DNA from: DATCMH01 sp036563505
Lineage (GTDB): Bacteria; Pseudomonadota; Alphaproteobacteria; Rhizobiales; Beijerinckiaceae
Assembly (NCBI GenBank): GCA_036563505.1
Contig: DATCMH010000002.1
Span: 496,001-560,000, forward strand
Direction of reading: 5' to 3'
DNA length: 64,000 nucleotides
A program made the position numbers and the translations under genes. The notes below the pieces were generated by a model, which saw nothing but the letters and a program-made list of their open reading frames with translations, was not told the DNA's origin and made no database searches. Below are positions 8,805 to 17,723 of this stretch, piece after piece (the stretch's first letter is position 1; the number at the start of each line of letters is the position of its first letter).

Positions 8805-9586
8805 GCCGCCGTCCAGCCGCCGTCCATCGACAGGTTCGTGCCGGTGATCTGGCTCGCGGCGTCCGAGCACAGGAACACGGCGAGCGCCGCGACCTGCTCG
8901 ACGGTGACGAACTCCTTCGTCGGCTGCGCCTGAAGCAGCACGTCGTTGATGACCTGCTCCTTCGTGAGGCCGCGCGCCTTCATGGTGTCGGGGATCTGCC
9001 GCTCGACGAGGGGCGTCCAGACGTAGCCCGGCGAGATGCAGTTCACGGTGACGCCGAAAGTGGCGACCTCGAGCGCGATGGTCTTGGTGAAGCCCGCGAT
9101 GCCGTGTTTGGCCGCGACATAGGCCGATTTGAAAGGTGAGGCGACCAGCGAATGGGCCGACGCGGTGTTGATGATCCGGCCCCACTTCCTCGCCTTCATG
9201 CCTGGCACGGCGGCGCGGGTGGCGTGGAAGGCCGAGGACAGGTTGATGGCGATGATCTGGTCCCACTTCTCCGGCGGGAAATCCTCGACCGGCGAAACGT
9301 GCTGGATGCCGGCGTTGTTCACAAGAACGTCGACGGAGCCGAACGTCTCCTCGCCTAACCGCACCATGGCGGCTATTTCGTCGGGCTTCGTCATGTCGGC
9401 CGGGGAATGCACCACCTTGACGCCGAAGTCGCTCTCGATGCCAGCGCGGGCGGCCTCGATCTCCTCAGGCTTGCCGAGGCCGTTCAGGACGATGTTCGCC
9501 CCTTCCTTGGCGAAGGCTCGGGCAATGGCGAGCCCGATGCCGGAGGTCGAGCCCGTGACGAGGGCGGTCTTGCCTTGCAGGATCAT
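8801..9586 (-). CDS. bdhA: D-3-hydroxybutyrate dehydrogenase
   Basis: 261-residue short-chain dehydrogenase that interconverts D-3-hydroxybutyrate and acetoacetate with NAD, linking poly-3-hydroxybutyrate breakdown to central metabolism. The NAD-binding TGSTSGIG motif is at about residues 11-18, NNAG near 90, and the catalytic Ser and YVAAK motif near 140-160. The segments NNAGIQHVSPVEDFPPEKWD and ISPGYVWTPLVERQIPD are typical of the bacterial 3-hydroxybutyrate dehydrogenase subfamily rather than of generic SDRs. It is the first gene of a two-gene operon with the patatin-like gene. A perfect palindrome lies 58 bases upstream of its start (9644-9658) and could be its operator. Confidence 0.95.
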   Translation of the reverse strand: MILQGKTALVTGSTSGIGLAIARAFAKEGANIVLNGLGKPEEIEAARAGIESDFGVKVVHSPADMTKPDEIAAMVRLGEETFGSVDVLVNNAGIQHVSPVEDFPPEKWDQIIAINLSSAFHATRAAVPGMKARKWGRIINTASAHSLVASPFKSAYVAAKHGIAGFTKTIALEVATFGVTVNCISPGYVWTPLVERQIPDTMKARGLTKEQVINDVLLQAQPTKEFVTVEQVAALAVFLCSDAASQITGTNLSMDGGWTAA

Positions 9587-9643
9587 GGCGCGCTCCGTGA
9601 AAACGTGACGCTTCCTTTAAGGCCCGTGCGCCCGAAAGTCAGC

Positions 9644-9658
9644 TGTTGCAGTGCAACA
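9644..9658. promoter_or_regulatory. Perfect palindrome upstream of bdhA, PhaR/AniA-like site
   Basis: TGTTGCAGTGCAACA is a perfect 15-base inverted repeat (7-base arms, 1 central base) in the bdhA-zur divergent region. Its TGC-N3-GCA core matches the general form of operators reported for the PHB regulator PhaR/AniA in alphaproteobacteria. The nine-base core TGCAGTGCA recurs at 27461-27469 next to the MmgR-like sRNA. Position relative to bdhA supports control of that gene; assignment to PhaR is inference. Confidence 0.5.
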
Positions 9659-9755
9659 CAAGCCGGTGACCGTTGCCCGAGCATCATGCCGCTGTGGGTG
9701 GGAAAGACGCGGCCGGGATGCTACATGTGCGTGGTTCCGACCTGCTCCTTGACCG

Positions 9756-10274
9756 ATGGCGCACCTGCACGATCACGACCACCCGGCGCCGGGCTGCGCC
9801 CATGCCGCGGACCAGAGCGCCCGGGCCACGGAGGCGGCCTCGCGCGCGGAGGCCGTGTGCGCCGAGCGGGGCGCGCGACTGACGCCGATCCGCCGGGCCG
9901 TGCTCGAAGCCTTGACCGCCACCCACCGCCCGCTCGGTGCGTACGAGATCGTCGAGGCCCTCGGCGCCGAGGCCGGCCGCTCGAAGCGGCGGCTCGCCCC
10001 GATCACGGTGTACCGCGCCCTCGACTTCCTCATGGAGCAGGGGCTCGTGCACCGGCTCGCCAGCCGCAATGCCTTCGTGGTCTGTCCGCACGCGCACGGA
10101 GCGAGCGACGTCGTCGCCTTCCTGATCTGCGAAGCCTGCGGCGGGGTCGACGAGCGCTGCTCGGAGGGCCTCGGCACGGCGGTGCGCGGGCTCCTCGTCG
10201 AGGAGCGCTTCCGCCCGCGTCAGCAGGTTCTCGAGATCACGGGGCTGTGCGCCCATTGCCTTCCGGCCGCCTGA
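9756..10274 (+). CDS. zur: Fur-family zinc uptake regulator (Zur-like)
   Basis: 172-residue Fur-superfamily repressor. The winged-helix DNA-binding half spans about residues 25-100 (LTPIRRAVLEAL, APITVYRALDFLMEQGLVHRL) and the dimerisation/metal half follows, with structural zinc cysteines in CEACGG and CAHC and a His-rich VCPHAHG segment. The CxxC...CxxC pattern and the N-terminal His-rich start (MAHLHDHDH) favour Zur over iron-type Fur, in which case it would repress zinc importers when Zn is replete. It lies 19 bases upstream of ispG on the same strand; this pairing has no obvious metabolic reason but is seen in related genomes. Zur versus Mur/Fur identity is likely rather than certain. 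Confidence 0.85.
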   Translation: MAHLHDHDHPAPGCAHAADQSARATEAASRAEAVCAERGARLTPIRRAVLEALTATHRPLGAYEIVEALGAEAGRSKRRLAPITVYRALDFLMEQGLVHRLASRNAFVVCPHAHGASDVVAFLICEACGGVDERCSEGLGTAVRGLLVEERFRPRQQVLEITGLCAHCLPAA

Positions 10275-10293
10275 CGAGACGAGGTCGCAAACG

Positions 10294-11565
10294 ATGAGCC
10301 CCTGCCTGCCCGACGAGATCCCGGCGGGACCTGCGCCCCGCCACCGCACCGCCGGCGTCCGGGTCGGCGACGTGATGGTCGGCGGCGGCGCGCCCGTCGT
10401 GGTGCAGTCGATGACCAACACCGACACGGCGGACGTGGACGGGACCGTCCGCCAGGTCGCGGACCTCGCCCGGGCAGGCTCCGAAATCGTGCGCATCACC
10501 GTCGACCGCGACGAGGCCGCTGCCGCCGTGCCCCGCATCCGCGATCGCCTCGACCGGCTCGGCGTCGCGGTGCCTCTCGTGGGCGACTTCCACTATATCG
10601 GCCACCAGCTCCTGCGCGACCATCCGGCCTGCGCCGAGGCGCTGGCAAAATACCGCATCAATCCGGGCAATGTCGGCTTCAAGGACAAGAAGGACCGGCA
10701 GTTCTCGGCCATCGTCGAGGAGGCGATCCGGCACGGCAAGGCGGTGCGCATCGGCGCGAACTGGGGCTCCCTCGACCAGGAGCTCCTGACGCATCTGATG
10801 GACGAAAACGCGCGGAGCGCCCGGCCCCTCGAGGCCCGGGCCATCACCCGCGAGGCCATGGTGCAGTCGGCCCTGCTCTCGGCCGCTCGCGCCGAGGAAA
10901 TCGGTTTGGCCAAGGACCGTATCATCCTCTCCGCCAAGGTCTCGGCGGTGCAGGACCTGATCGGCGTCTATCGCGCCCTGGCGAAGCGCTCGGACTACGC
11001 CCTGCATCTCGGGCTCACCGAGGCGGGCATGGGCTCGAAGGGGATCGTCGCGTCGTCGGCCGCCATGGGCATCCTGCTCCAGGACGGGATCGGGGACACG
11101 ATCCGCTTCTCGCTGACGCCCGAGCCCGGCGGCGACCGCACCGTCGAGGTTCGTGCCGCGCAGGAGCTCCTGCAGACCATGGGCTTTCGCACCTTCGTCC
11201 CGCTGGTCGCCGCCTGCCCCGGCTGCGGCCGCACCACGTCGACGGTGTTCCAGGAGCTTGCCCGCGATATCCAGACCTGGATCACCACCTCCATGCCCGA
11301 GTGGCGCAAGACCTATCCTGGCGTCGAAGGCCTCAACGTCGCGGTGATGGGCTGCATCGTGAACGGGCCGGGCGAGTCGAAGCACGCCGATATCGGCATC
11401 TCGCTGCCTGGCACCGGCGAGCAGCCGGCGGCCCCCGTCTTCATCGATGGCCGCAAGGCGGTGACGCTGCGCGGCCCGACCCTCGTGCCCGACTTCCAGG
11501 CCCTGGTGCAGGACTACATCGAGCGCCGCTTCGGTGCGGGCCGCGACCGCGACGCTGCAGCCTGA
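10294..11565 (+). CDS. ispG: 4-hydroxy-3-methylbut-2-enyl diphosphate synthase (flavodoxin)
   Basis: 423-residue IspG/GcpE, the iron-sulfur enzyme that makes HMBPP from MEcPP in the MEP isoprenoid pathway. The N-terminal TIM-barrel domain starts at RHRTAGVRVGDVMVGGGAPVVVQSMTNTDTADV and the C-terminal reductase-like domain carries the 4Fe-4S cluster cysteines in CPGCGRTTS and in MGCIVNGPGESKHADIGISLPG. Length is typical for the short, bacterial form. It probably shares a transcript with the Zur-like gene. The polyprenyl diphosphate synthase at 13.7-14.6 kb acts later in the same pathway, although it is on the other strand. Confidence 0.97.
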   Translation: MSPCLPDEIPAGPAPRHRTAGVRVGDVMVGGGAPVVVQSMTNTDTADVDGTVRQVADLARAGSEIVRITVDRDEAAAAVPRIRDRLDRLGVAVPLVGDFHYIGHQLLRDHPACAEALAKYRINPGNVGFKDKKDRQFSAIVEEAIRHGKAVRIGANWGSLDQELLTHLMDENARSARPLEARAITREAMVQSALLSAARAEEIGLAKDRIILSAKVSAVQDLIGVYRALAKRSDYALHLGLTEAGMGSKGIVASSAAMGILLQDGIGDTIRFSLTPEPGGDRTVEVRAAQELLQTMGFRTFVPLVAACPGCGRTTSTVFQELARDIQTWITTSMPEWRKTYPGVEGLNVAVMGCIVNGPGESKHADIGISLPGTGEQPAAPVFIDGRKAVTLRGPTLVPDFQALVQDYIERRFGAGRDRDAAA

Positions 11566-11774
11566 CCCAAGGTCCTCCGGAACCTCTCCCGAAGATTCCG
11601 TTTTAAGCTCCCGCGCGGCATGCTAGAGACCCCGCCGCGCGCGGCCATGGTTGCCACGAGGGCCGCCGCCCTCGCGACCGCCTGAACGGGCTGCCCAAGG
11701 TCGCGAACACGCGGAGCGGTTGTCGATGTCGCGTTCTTCGGGCAGCAGCCGGGTCAGACCCGAGAGCATCCCCC

Positions 11775-13712
11775 ATGGCGTCCCCTGACGTGGCCCAAGG
11801 TCATCCCGATTCCGCCGCGCCGACGGTCACGGCGCTGCCCGAAGCTCACCACCACACCAGCTTCTGGACGCTGGCGCTCGGTGCGGTCGGCGTCGTCTAC
11901 GGCGACATCGGCACGAGCCCGCTCTACGCCTTCAAGGAGTCGATCGCGGCGGCGACCCACCACGGCGCGTCGCCCGTGACCCGGGATATCGTGCTGGGCC
12001 TGCTGTCGCTCATTATCTGGTCGCTGATCCTCATCGTTACCATCAAATACGTCTGGATCCTGCTCCGCGCCGACAACAACGGCGAGGGCGGGACCCTGAC
12101 CCTCGTCGCCCTCGTCCAGCGCGCCATGGGGCGACGAAGCAGTCTTGCCCTGTTTCTCGGCATCGCCGGGGCGGGCCTGTTCTACGGCGACGCGGTGATC
12201 ACGCCGGCGATGTCGGTGCTGTCGGCGGTCGAGGGGCTCAAGCTCGTGACGCCGAAGCTCGAACCCTACGTCGTCTACATCACGGTCGCGATCCTCGTCG
12301 GGCTCTTCGCCGTCCAGAGCCGGGGGACGGGGCGCGTCGCGACCTTCTTCGGGCCGATCATGGCCGCTTGGTTCGCGGTGCTCGCGCTCACGGGCCTGCT
12401 CCACATCGCCGACGACCCCACCGTGCTCTGGGCCGTCCTGCCCCATCACGGGGTCCGGTTCTTCTACGACCATGCCGGGGTGTCGCTCGCGGTGCTCGGC
12501 GCAGTCTGCCTCTCGGTGACGGGCGCCGAGGCGCTCTACGCCGATCTCGGCCATTTCGGCCGCGGCCCGATCCGCAGCGCCTGGCTGTTCTTCGTGCTGC
12601 CGGCGCTGGTAATCAACTATTTCGGCCAGGGCGCCCTCGTCCTCACCAACCCGGCCGCCGCCGAGCACCCGCTCTACCGCCTCGTGCCCGAGCTGTTGCT
12701 GATTCCCATGGTGATCCTCGCGACGCTCGCCACCATCATCGCGAGCCAGGCCGTGATCACCGGAGCCTTCTCGCTCACCCGCCAGGCGGTGCAGCTCGGC
12801 CTCCTGCCCCGGCTCGAGATCCGCTTCACCTCCGAGTCGCACCAGGGCCAGATCTACCTGCCGCGGGTGAACACGCTTCTTCTCATCGGCGTCGTGATCC
12901 TGGTCCTCGCCTTCGGTTCGTCGAGCCGGCTCGCTAACGCCTACGGCGTGTCCGTGTTCGGCGCCATGGCGGTCGACGCGGTGCTCGCCATCCTGCTCAT
13001 CTGGAAGGGCTGGCGCTGGTCGCTCGGCCTGGCGCTCGCCGTGATGGTGCCCTTCCTGATCATCGACCTCGCCTTCTTCGGGGCGAACCTGCTCAAGCTC
13101 TTCCACGGCGGCTTCGTGCCGGTGGCGCTCGCCACGGCGCTGATCATCCTGATGTACACCTGGGTGCGCGGCACGGGCATCCTCTTCGAGAAGACCCGCA
13201 AGACCGACGTGCCCCTCTCCGAGCTCGTCGGCATGCTCGAGAAGAGCCCTCCTCATCGGGTGAAGGGCACCGCCGTCTTCCTGACGAGCGACCCGGACAC
13301 CGCCCCCTCTGCGCTCCTGCACAACCTCAAGCACAACAAGGTGCTGCACGAGAAGAACGTGGTGCTCACCGTGCGCACCATCGACATGCCCCGCGTGCCC
13401 GACGAGGAGCGGGTCGCCATCGACAATGTCGGCGACTCGTTCTGGAAGGTGTCGATGCTCTACGGCTACATGGAGACGCCCAACGTCCCCCGCGGCCTCG
13501 CGATCCTGAGGAAGCGCGGCTTCAAGTTCGACATCATGGCGACGTCGTTCTTCCTCTCGCGCCGCTCGATCCGCCCGGCCGCCCATTCGGGCATGCCGCT
13601 CTGGCAGGACCATCTCTTCATCGGGCTGGCCAAGACCGCGAGCGACGCCACGGACTTCTTCCAGATCCCGACGGGCCGCGTCGTGGAGGTCGGCACGCAG
13701 GTGACCGTCTGA
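11775..13712 (+). CDS. kup: Kup-type potassium uptake protein
   Basis: 645-residue potassium transporter of the KUP/HAK/KT family, a proton-coupled K+ importer of the inner membrane. The protein opens with the signature LGAVGVVYGDIGTSPLYAFKES, continues with about twelve hydrophobic membrane segments (including NNGEGGTLTLVALVQR between the first ones) and ends with a cytoplasmic domain from about residue 460. The 209 bases upstream hold no gene, and no clear regulatory structure was seen there. It is convergent with the polyprenyl synthase gene, with only six bases between the stops. Confidence 0.96.
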   Translation: MASPDVAQGHPDSAAPTVTALPEAHHHTSFWTLALGAVGVVYGDIGTSPLYAFKESIAAATHHGASPVTRDIVLGLLSLIIWSLILIVTIKYVWILLRADNNGEGGTLTLVALVQRAMGRRSSLALFLGIAGAGLFYGDAVITPAMSVLSAVEGLKLVTPKLEPYVVYITVAILVGLFAVQSRGTGRVATFFGPIMAAWFAVLALTGLLHIADDPTVLWAVLPHHGVRFFYDHAGVSLAVLGAVCLSVTGAEALYADLGHFGRGPIRSAWLFFVLPALVINYFGQGALVLTNPAAAEHPLYRLVPELLLIPMVILATLATIIASQAVITGAFSLTRQAVQLGLLPRLEIRFTSESHQGQIYLPRVNTLLLIGVVILVLAFGSSSRLANAYGVSVFGAMAVDAVLAILLIWKGWRWSLGLALAVMVPFLIIDLAFFGANLLKLFHGGFVPVALATALIILMYTWVRGTGILFEKTRKTDVPLSELVGMLEKSPPHRVKGTAVFLTSDPDTAPSALLHNLKHNKVLHEKNVVLTVRTIDMPRVPDEERVAIDNVGDSFWKVSMLYGYMETPNVPRGLAILRKRGFKFDIMATSFFLSRRSIRPAAHSGMPLWQDHLFIGLAKTASDATDFFQIPTGRVVEVGTQVTV

Positions 13713-13718
13713 TCCCCC

Positions 13719-14645
13719 TCAGGCTTTCCGCGCCGCCGTAAAACGCGCCGCCTCCCGCAGCAAGTCGGCCTCCGGGCCGAACCCAGAGAGCGCGCCGAGC
13801 GCCGCTTCGACCAGGCGCCGGCTTTCCGCCCGCGCGCCCTCGACGCCGAGCGCGTCGACGAGGGTCGCCTTGCCCTTCTCGGCGTCCTTGCCGGTGCGCT
13901 TGCCCATGGCCTCGGCGGAGGCCTCCCGGTCGAGGAGATCGTCGGCGACCTGGAAGGCGGCGCCGAGCGCCCGTCCGTAGGCGAGGAGCTTCGCCCGCTG
14001 GTCGGGGGCCGCGCGGCCCAGGATGGCGCCGGCCTCGACGGCATAGGCGAGGAGCGCCCCTGTCTTCATGGCCTGGAGGCGGCGGATGCCGGCCTCGTCG
14101 AGGCTGGCAGTCCCGTAGCGCCCCTCCGCCGCGAGGTCGAGCATCTGCCCTCCGACCATGCCGCCGAGCCCCGAAGCCCGGGCGAGCCCGAGCACGAGGT
14201 CTGCCCGCACGCCGCTCTCCGGCGCCGTCGCCGGGTCGGCGAGCACCTCGAAGGCGAGGGTCTGGAGCGCGTCGCCGGAGAGGATCGCCGTGGCTTCGTC
14301 GAAAGCTCGGTGCACCGTCGGCTTGCCGCGGCGAAGATCATCGTCGTCCATGGCGGGCAGGTCGTCGTGGACGAGGGAATAGCCGTGCAGGAGTTCGACG
14401 GCCGCTCCCGCCCGCAGGGCGCCCTCCCCTGCCGGCCCCAAGACCTCCGCCGTCGCCACGACGAGGAACGGCCGCAGCCGCTTGCCGCCGCCGAGCACGG
14501 CGTGGCGCATCGCTGCCATCAACCGTTCGGGCCGGGCGATCTCGCCCTCACGCGGCGTGTCGGACAGGAGGTCAGCCAATAGCGTTTCCGTTTCGGTCGC
14601 CACCTGAGCGAGACGGGCGGCGAAACGGTCGGCTAGACTGGTCAT
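13719..14645 (-). CDS. Polyprenyl (farnesyl/geranylgeranyl) diphosphate synthase
   Basis: 308-residue trans-isoprenyl diphosphate synthase. The first Asp-rich motif is DDLPAMDDDDLRRGKPT (about residue 100) and the second is DDLLD (about 240); both bind Mg-diphosphate. The enzyme condenses DMAPP or GPP/FPP with IPP to make C15 or C20 chains for quinones, undecaprenol or carotenoids. The pattern before the first motif (ELLHGYSLVHDDLPAMD) is that of bacterial IspA-type FPP synthases, but chain length cannot be set from sequence reading. The frame is open further upstream; the ATG at 14645 was chosen because it starts the conserved N-terminus (MTSLADRFAARL). Confidence 0.92.
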   Translation of the reverse strand: MTSLADRFAARLAQVATETETLLADLLSDTPREGEIARPERLMAAMRHAVLGGGKRLRPFLVVATAEVLGPAGEGALRAGAAVELLHGYSLVHDDLPAMDDDDLRRGKPTVHRAFDEATAILSGDALQTLAFEVLADPATAPESGVRADLVLGLARASGLGGMVGGQMLDLAAEGRYGTASLDEAGIRRLQAMKTGALLAYAVEAGAILGRAAPDQRAKLLAYGRALGAAFQVADDLLDREASAEAMGKRTGKDAEKGKATLVDALGVEGARAESRRLVEAALGALSGFGPEADLLREAARFTAARKA

Positions 14646-14718
14646 CGGAAACTCTGGCGACGAGGGGCGGCGTGAGGCGACGGGATCATAGGGCTTCGCC
14701 GGGCGGGAGCCAGGGGCG

Positions 14719-15441
14719 ATGAGCGGCGGCGCGCGTCGAACCGCGCGGCGTGGGAGCATTCTCGCTTGGCTGCGCCGCGCCGTCCTCTTCGCCGTGGCGG
14801 GGGCGCTGGCTGTGGTGCTCCTCGTCGCCCTGCTCGGGGTGGCCTACAACGTCGTGACGCCCGTCTCGACCCTCATGCTCGGGCGCTGGCTGACGGGCCA
14901 GGCGGTGACGCGCACCGTGGTGCCCCTCCAGGCGATCGCGCCCGATCTGCCCCTCGCCGTTGTCACCTCCGAGGACCAACGCTTCTGCGAGCACAACGGC
15001 GTCGACTGGGACGCCTTGCGCGCCGTGGTGGAGAGCGCCGACGACGAGGACGGCCCGAGCCGGGGTGCCTCGACGCTGACCATGCAGCTCGCCAAGAACC
15101 TCTTCCTGTGGCCCGGACGGTCTGTCATCCGCAAGGGGCTGGAGATCCCCCTCGCGATGTACCTCGACCTGGTGCTCTCGAAGCGGCGGCAAATGGAGAT
15201 TTATCTCAACGTCGCGGAATGGGGCCCGGGCACCTTCGGCGCGGAGGCCGGCGCCCAGCGCGCCTTCAACAAGCCCGCGCGGGCGCTTTCCCGGCGCGAG
15301 GCGGCGCTGCTCGCGAGCGCGCTGCCGAATCCGATCCTGCGCAACCCGGGCCGAGCTCGGCCGGGTCACCGGGGCCTCGCCGACCGCTTGGCCGCGCGCA
15401 TGCCGGCGGCGTCGGCGCTCGCCGGATGCGTGCGGCGGTGA
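14719..15441 (+). CDS. mtgA: Monofunctional peptidoglycan glycosyltransferase
   Basis: 240-residue GT51-family enzyme that polymerises lipid II into glycan strands. A basic N-terminus and one transmembrane helix (about 22-50) anchor it in the inner membrane. The glycosyltransferase motifs are EDQRFCEHNGVDWDAL (with the catalytic Glu), RGASTLTMQLAKNLFLWPGRS and KRRQMEIYLNVAEWGPGTFGAE. There is no transpeptidase domain, which separates it from class A PBPs, and the length is normal for MtgA. It is divergent from the polyprenyl diphosphate synthase, whose products feed the lipid carrier of the same pathway. Confidence 0.96.
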   Translation: MSGGARRTARRGSILAWLRRAVLFAVAGALAVVLLVALLGVAYNVVTPVSTLMLGRWLTGQAVTRTVVPLQAIAPDLPLAVVTSEDQRFCEHNGVDWDALRAVVESADDEDGPSRGASTLTMQLAKNLFLWPGRSVIRKGLEIPLAMYLDLVLSKRRQMEIYLNVAEWGPGTFGAEAGAQRAFNKPARALSRREAALLASALPNPILRNPGRARPGHRGLADRLAARMPAASALAGCVRR

Positions 15442-15458
15442 CGGTTCGGGCGCGGCGC

Positions 15459-15932
15459 CTACCCCAGGCCGGCCCGTTTCAGGCGCACGATGGCGAGGTC
15501 GAGCGCCGAAAGGAAGCGAGACCGGTCCTCGCGCGCGAAGGGCTTGGGCCCGCCCGTCACGGCGCCTGCGGCGCGCAGGTCCGCCATGAGATCGCGGGTG
15601 GCGAGCGCGAGGCCGATGCTGCTTTCCGTGAAGGCCTTGCCCGTCGGCCCGAGGGCGTCGGCGCCGGCGGTGACGCAGCGATGGGCGAGCGGCACGTCGG
15701 CGGTGATCACCACCACCCCGCGCCGGGCGCGGGCCGCGATCCAGTCGTCCGCCGCGTCGAAGCTGCGGTCGACGATCACCCGCCGGATCAGGGGCTCGCG
15801 CGGGACGTTGATGAAGGCGTTCGCGACGACGGTCACCGGCACGCCGTGGCGCAGCGCCACGCGGTAGACTTCGTCCTTCACGGGACAAGCGTCGGCGTCA
15901 ACGATAACCTCGATGGGGCTTGGCTCGGTCAT
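15459..15932 (-). CDS. YaiI/YqxD family protein (DUF188)
   Basis: 157-residue member of the YaiI/YqxD (UPF0178, DUF188) family. The N-terminal IEVIVDADACPVKDEVYRVALRHGVPVTVVAN and the later VVITADVPLAHRCVTAGADALGPTGKAFTESSIGLALATRDL are family signatures. The fold is related to NYN/PIN nucleases, with the Asp-rich start as a possible metal site, but no biochemical role is established. It is convergent with mtgA (17-base gap) and divergent from the hemolysin III gene (35-base gap). Confidence 0.92.
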   Translation of the reverse strand: MTEPSPIEVIVDADACPVKDEVYRVALRHGVPVTVVANAFINVPREPLIRRVIVDRSFDAADDWIAARARRGVVVITADVPLAHRCVTAGADALGPTGKAFTESSIGLALATRDLMADLRAAGAVTGGPKPFAREDRSRFLSALDLAIVRLKRAGLG

Positions 15933-15967
15933 CGCGGCAGCGCCCCAGCCCGGATGAAGAGGATCGC

Positions 15968-16636
15968 ATGACCGACGGACGCCCGCCGGGGCTGAACTGG
16001 CACTATAGCCGCGCGGAGATCGCGGCCGACGCCGTGATCCACGCGCTGGGCGTGAGCCTTGGGCTCGTCGGCGTCGCGATCCTCTTCGTTCTCGCGGCGC
16101 GGGTGGCCGAGCCCGTCGAACTCACCTCCGTCCTTGTCTACGGCCTCGGGCTTCTGGCGGTACTCGGCGTCTCGGCGGCCTACAATCTGTGGCCCCTGAC
16201 CCGCGTGAAATGGTGGCTGCGCCGGTTCGACCATTCCGCCATCTACCTCCTGATCGCGGGAACCTACACGCCTTTCTTGAGCCAGATGAAGGCGGGCCTC
16301 GTCTCGATCGGCCTCCTCGTCGGGGTCTGGGGCACGGCCTTGGTCGGCACGTTCCTGAAGTTTCGCTTCCCTGGCCGTTTCGATCGGCTCTCGATCGCCC
16401 TCTACCTCGTGATGAGCTGGAGCGGAGTGCTCGCCTACGATGCCGTGTCCGCGGCCCTGCCCGCTTCGACGCTGGCCTGGATCGCCGCGGGCGGGATCAT
16501 CTACACGGCGGGCGTCGTCTTCCACGTCTGGGAAACCCTGCGGTTTCATAACGCCATCTGGCACGCCTTCGTCCTCGTCGCGGCGGCCTGCCACTACCGC
16601 GCGGTGCTCGACTGCATGGTGCTGGCGCGGGCGTGA
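15968..16636 (+). CDS. Hemolysin III / YqfA family membrane protein
   Basis: 222-residue integral membrane protein with seven predicted helices, of the hemolysin III (PAQR-like) family. Landmarks are ADAVIHALGVSLGLVG, the central FDHSAIYLLIAGTYTPF and the C-terminal HNAIWHAFVLVAAACHYRAV, whose conserved Asp and His residues would form the zinc site seen in PAQR proteins. The name reflects a Bacillus hemolysin; for most bacterial members the activity is unknown, possibly membrane lipid homeostasis. The ATG at 15968 begins the conserved N-terminus. Confidence 0.9.
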   Translation: MTDGRPPGLNWHYSRAEIAADAVIHALGVSLGLVGVAILFVLAARVAEPVELTSVLVYGLGLLAVLGVSAAYNLWPLTRVKWWLRRFDHSAIYLLIAGTYTPFLSQMKAGLVSIGLLVGVWGTALVGTFLKFRFPGRFDRLSIALYLVMSWSGVLAYDAVSAALPASTLAWIAAGGIIYTAGVVFHVWETLRFHNAIWHAFVLVAAACHYRAVLDCMVLARA

Positions 16637-16640
16637 GCCG

Positions 16641-17621
16641 TCAGGCCAAAGTGTCGCGCCCGTGAGGCGCCCCGAGGTCGAGCACGGGGCCGAGCGGCAC
16701 GATGCCGGTCGGGTTGATGGTGGCGTGGCTGCCGTAATAGTGGCCCTTGATGTGCTCCATGTTCACCGTCTCGGCGATGCCGGCCACCTGGTAGAGATCC
16801 CGCAGGTACCCTGAAAGGTTCGGATAGTCGGCGATCCGGCGCAGGTTGCACTTGAAATGGCCCACGTATACGGCGTCGAAGCGCACCAACGTCGTGAAGA
16901 GGCGCCAGTCGGCTTCCGTGATCGCGTCGCCGCAGAGGTAGCGCCGGCTGGCGAGCCGGGCGTCGAGATCGTCGAGGGTGGCGAAGAGTGGACCGAGGGC
17001 CTCCTCGTAGGTGCCCTGCGTGGTCGCGAAGCCGGCTTTGTAGACCCCGTTGTTGACCGTGTCGTAGATGCAGGCATCGAGCGCGTCGATCTCGGCCCGC
17101 AGCGGCTCGGGGTAGAAGTCGCCCGGCGCGGCGCCGGCCGCATCGAAACTCGCGTTGAACATCCGGATGATCTCGGACGATTCGTTGTTCACGATCGTCC
17201 CCGTCGCCTTGTCCCAGAGCACCGGAACGGTGACGCGGCCCGTGTAATGCGGGTCGGCGGCGGCATAGACCTCGTGGAGGAAGGACGCGCCGTGGACCGG
17301 GTCCGGCACGACGCCCGGGCCGTCCTGAAAGGTCCAGCCCTGGTCGAGCATCAGCCAGTGGACGGCGGAGACCGAGATCGCTTCCTCAAGACCTTTCAGC
17401 TTGCGGACGATCAGGGTGCGGTGCGCCCACGGACACGCGAGCGAGACGTAGAGGTGATAGCGCCCCGGCTCCGCCTTGAAGCCGCCCTCCCCCGTTGGCC
17501 CGGGCGCGCCGTCCGGGGTCACCCAGCTGCGGAACGCCGCGTCCTTGCGCACGAAGCGCCCGCCCGTGCTCTTCGTGTCGTACCACTGATCCCGCCAGAC
17601 GCCATCGACGAGGAGACCCAT
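16641..17621 (-). CDS. Glutathionyl-hydroquinone reductase-like glutathione transferase
   Basis: 326-residue Xi-class glutathione transferase (YqjG/ECM4 family). The thioredoxin-like domain carries the catalytic cysteine in SLACPWAHRTLIVRKLKG (Cys near residue 63), and the helical C-terminal domain has YLCGDAITEADWRLFTTLVRFDAVYVGHFKCN. Such enzymes remove glutathione from glutathionyl-hydroquinones and protect against quinones or chlorinated aromatics. Length and motif order match the family fully. It stands alone, convergent with the hemolysin III gene with only four bases between stops, and is bounded upstream by an intergenic palindromic repeat. Confidence 0.94.
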   Translation of the reverse strand: MGLLVDGVWRDQWYDTKSTGGRFVRKDAAFRSWVTPDGAPGPTGEGGFKAEPGRYHLYVSLACPWAHRTLIVRKLKGLEEAISVSAVHWLMLDQGWTFQDGPGVVPDPVHGASFLHEVYAAADPHYTGRVTVPVLWDKATGTIVNNESSEIIRMFNASFDAAGAAPGDFYPEPLRAEIDALDACIYDTVNNGVYKAGFATTQGTYEEALGPLFATLDDLDARLASRRYLCGDAITEADWRLFTTLVRFDAVYVGHFKCNLRRIADYPNLSGYLRDLYQVAGIAETVNMEHIKGHYYGSHATINPTGIVPLGPVLDLGAPHGRDTLA

Positions 17622-17723
17622 GCCGCGATCCTCCGTTGCGGACGGCAGATAGGGCGTGGGGCGGTGCGGGGCATCGCTCGGCCCCGCAAGTGCACGTCAG
17701 CGCGGGTGCAAGGGCGATCCTTT

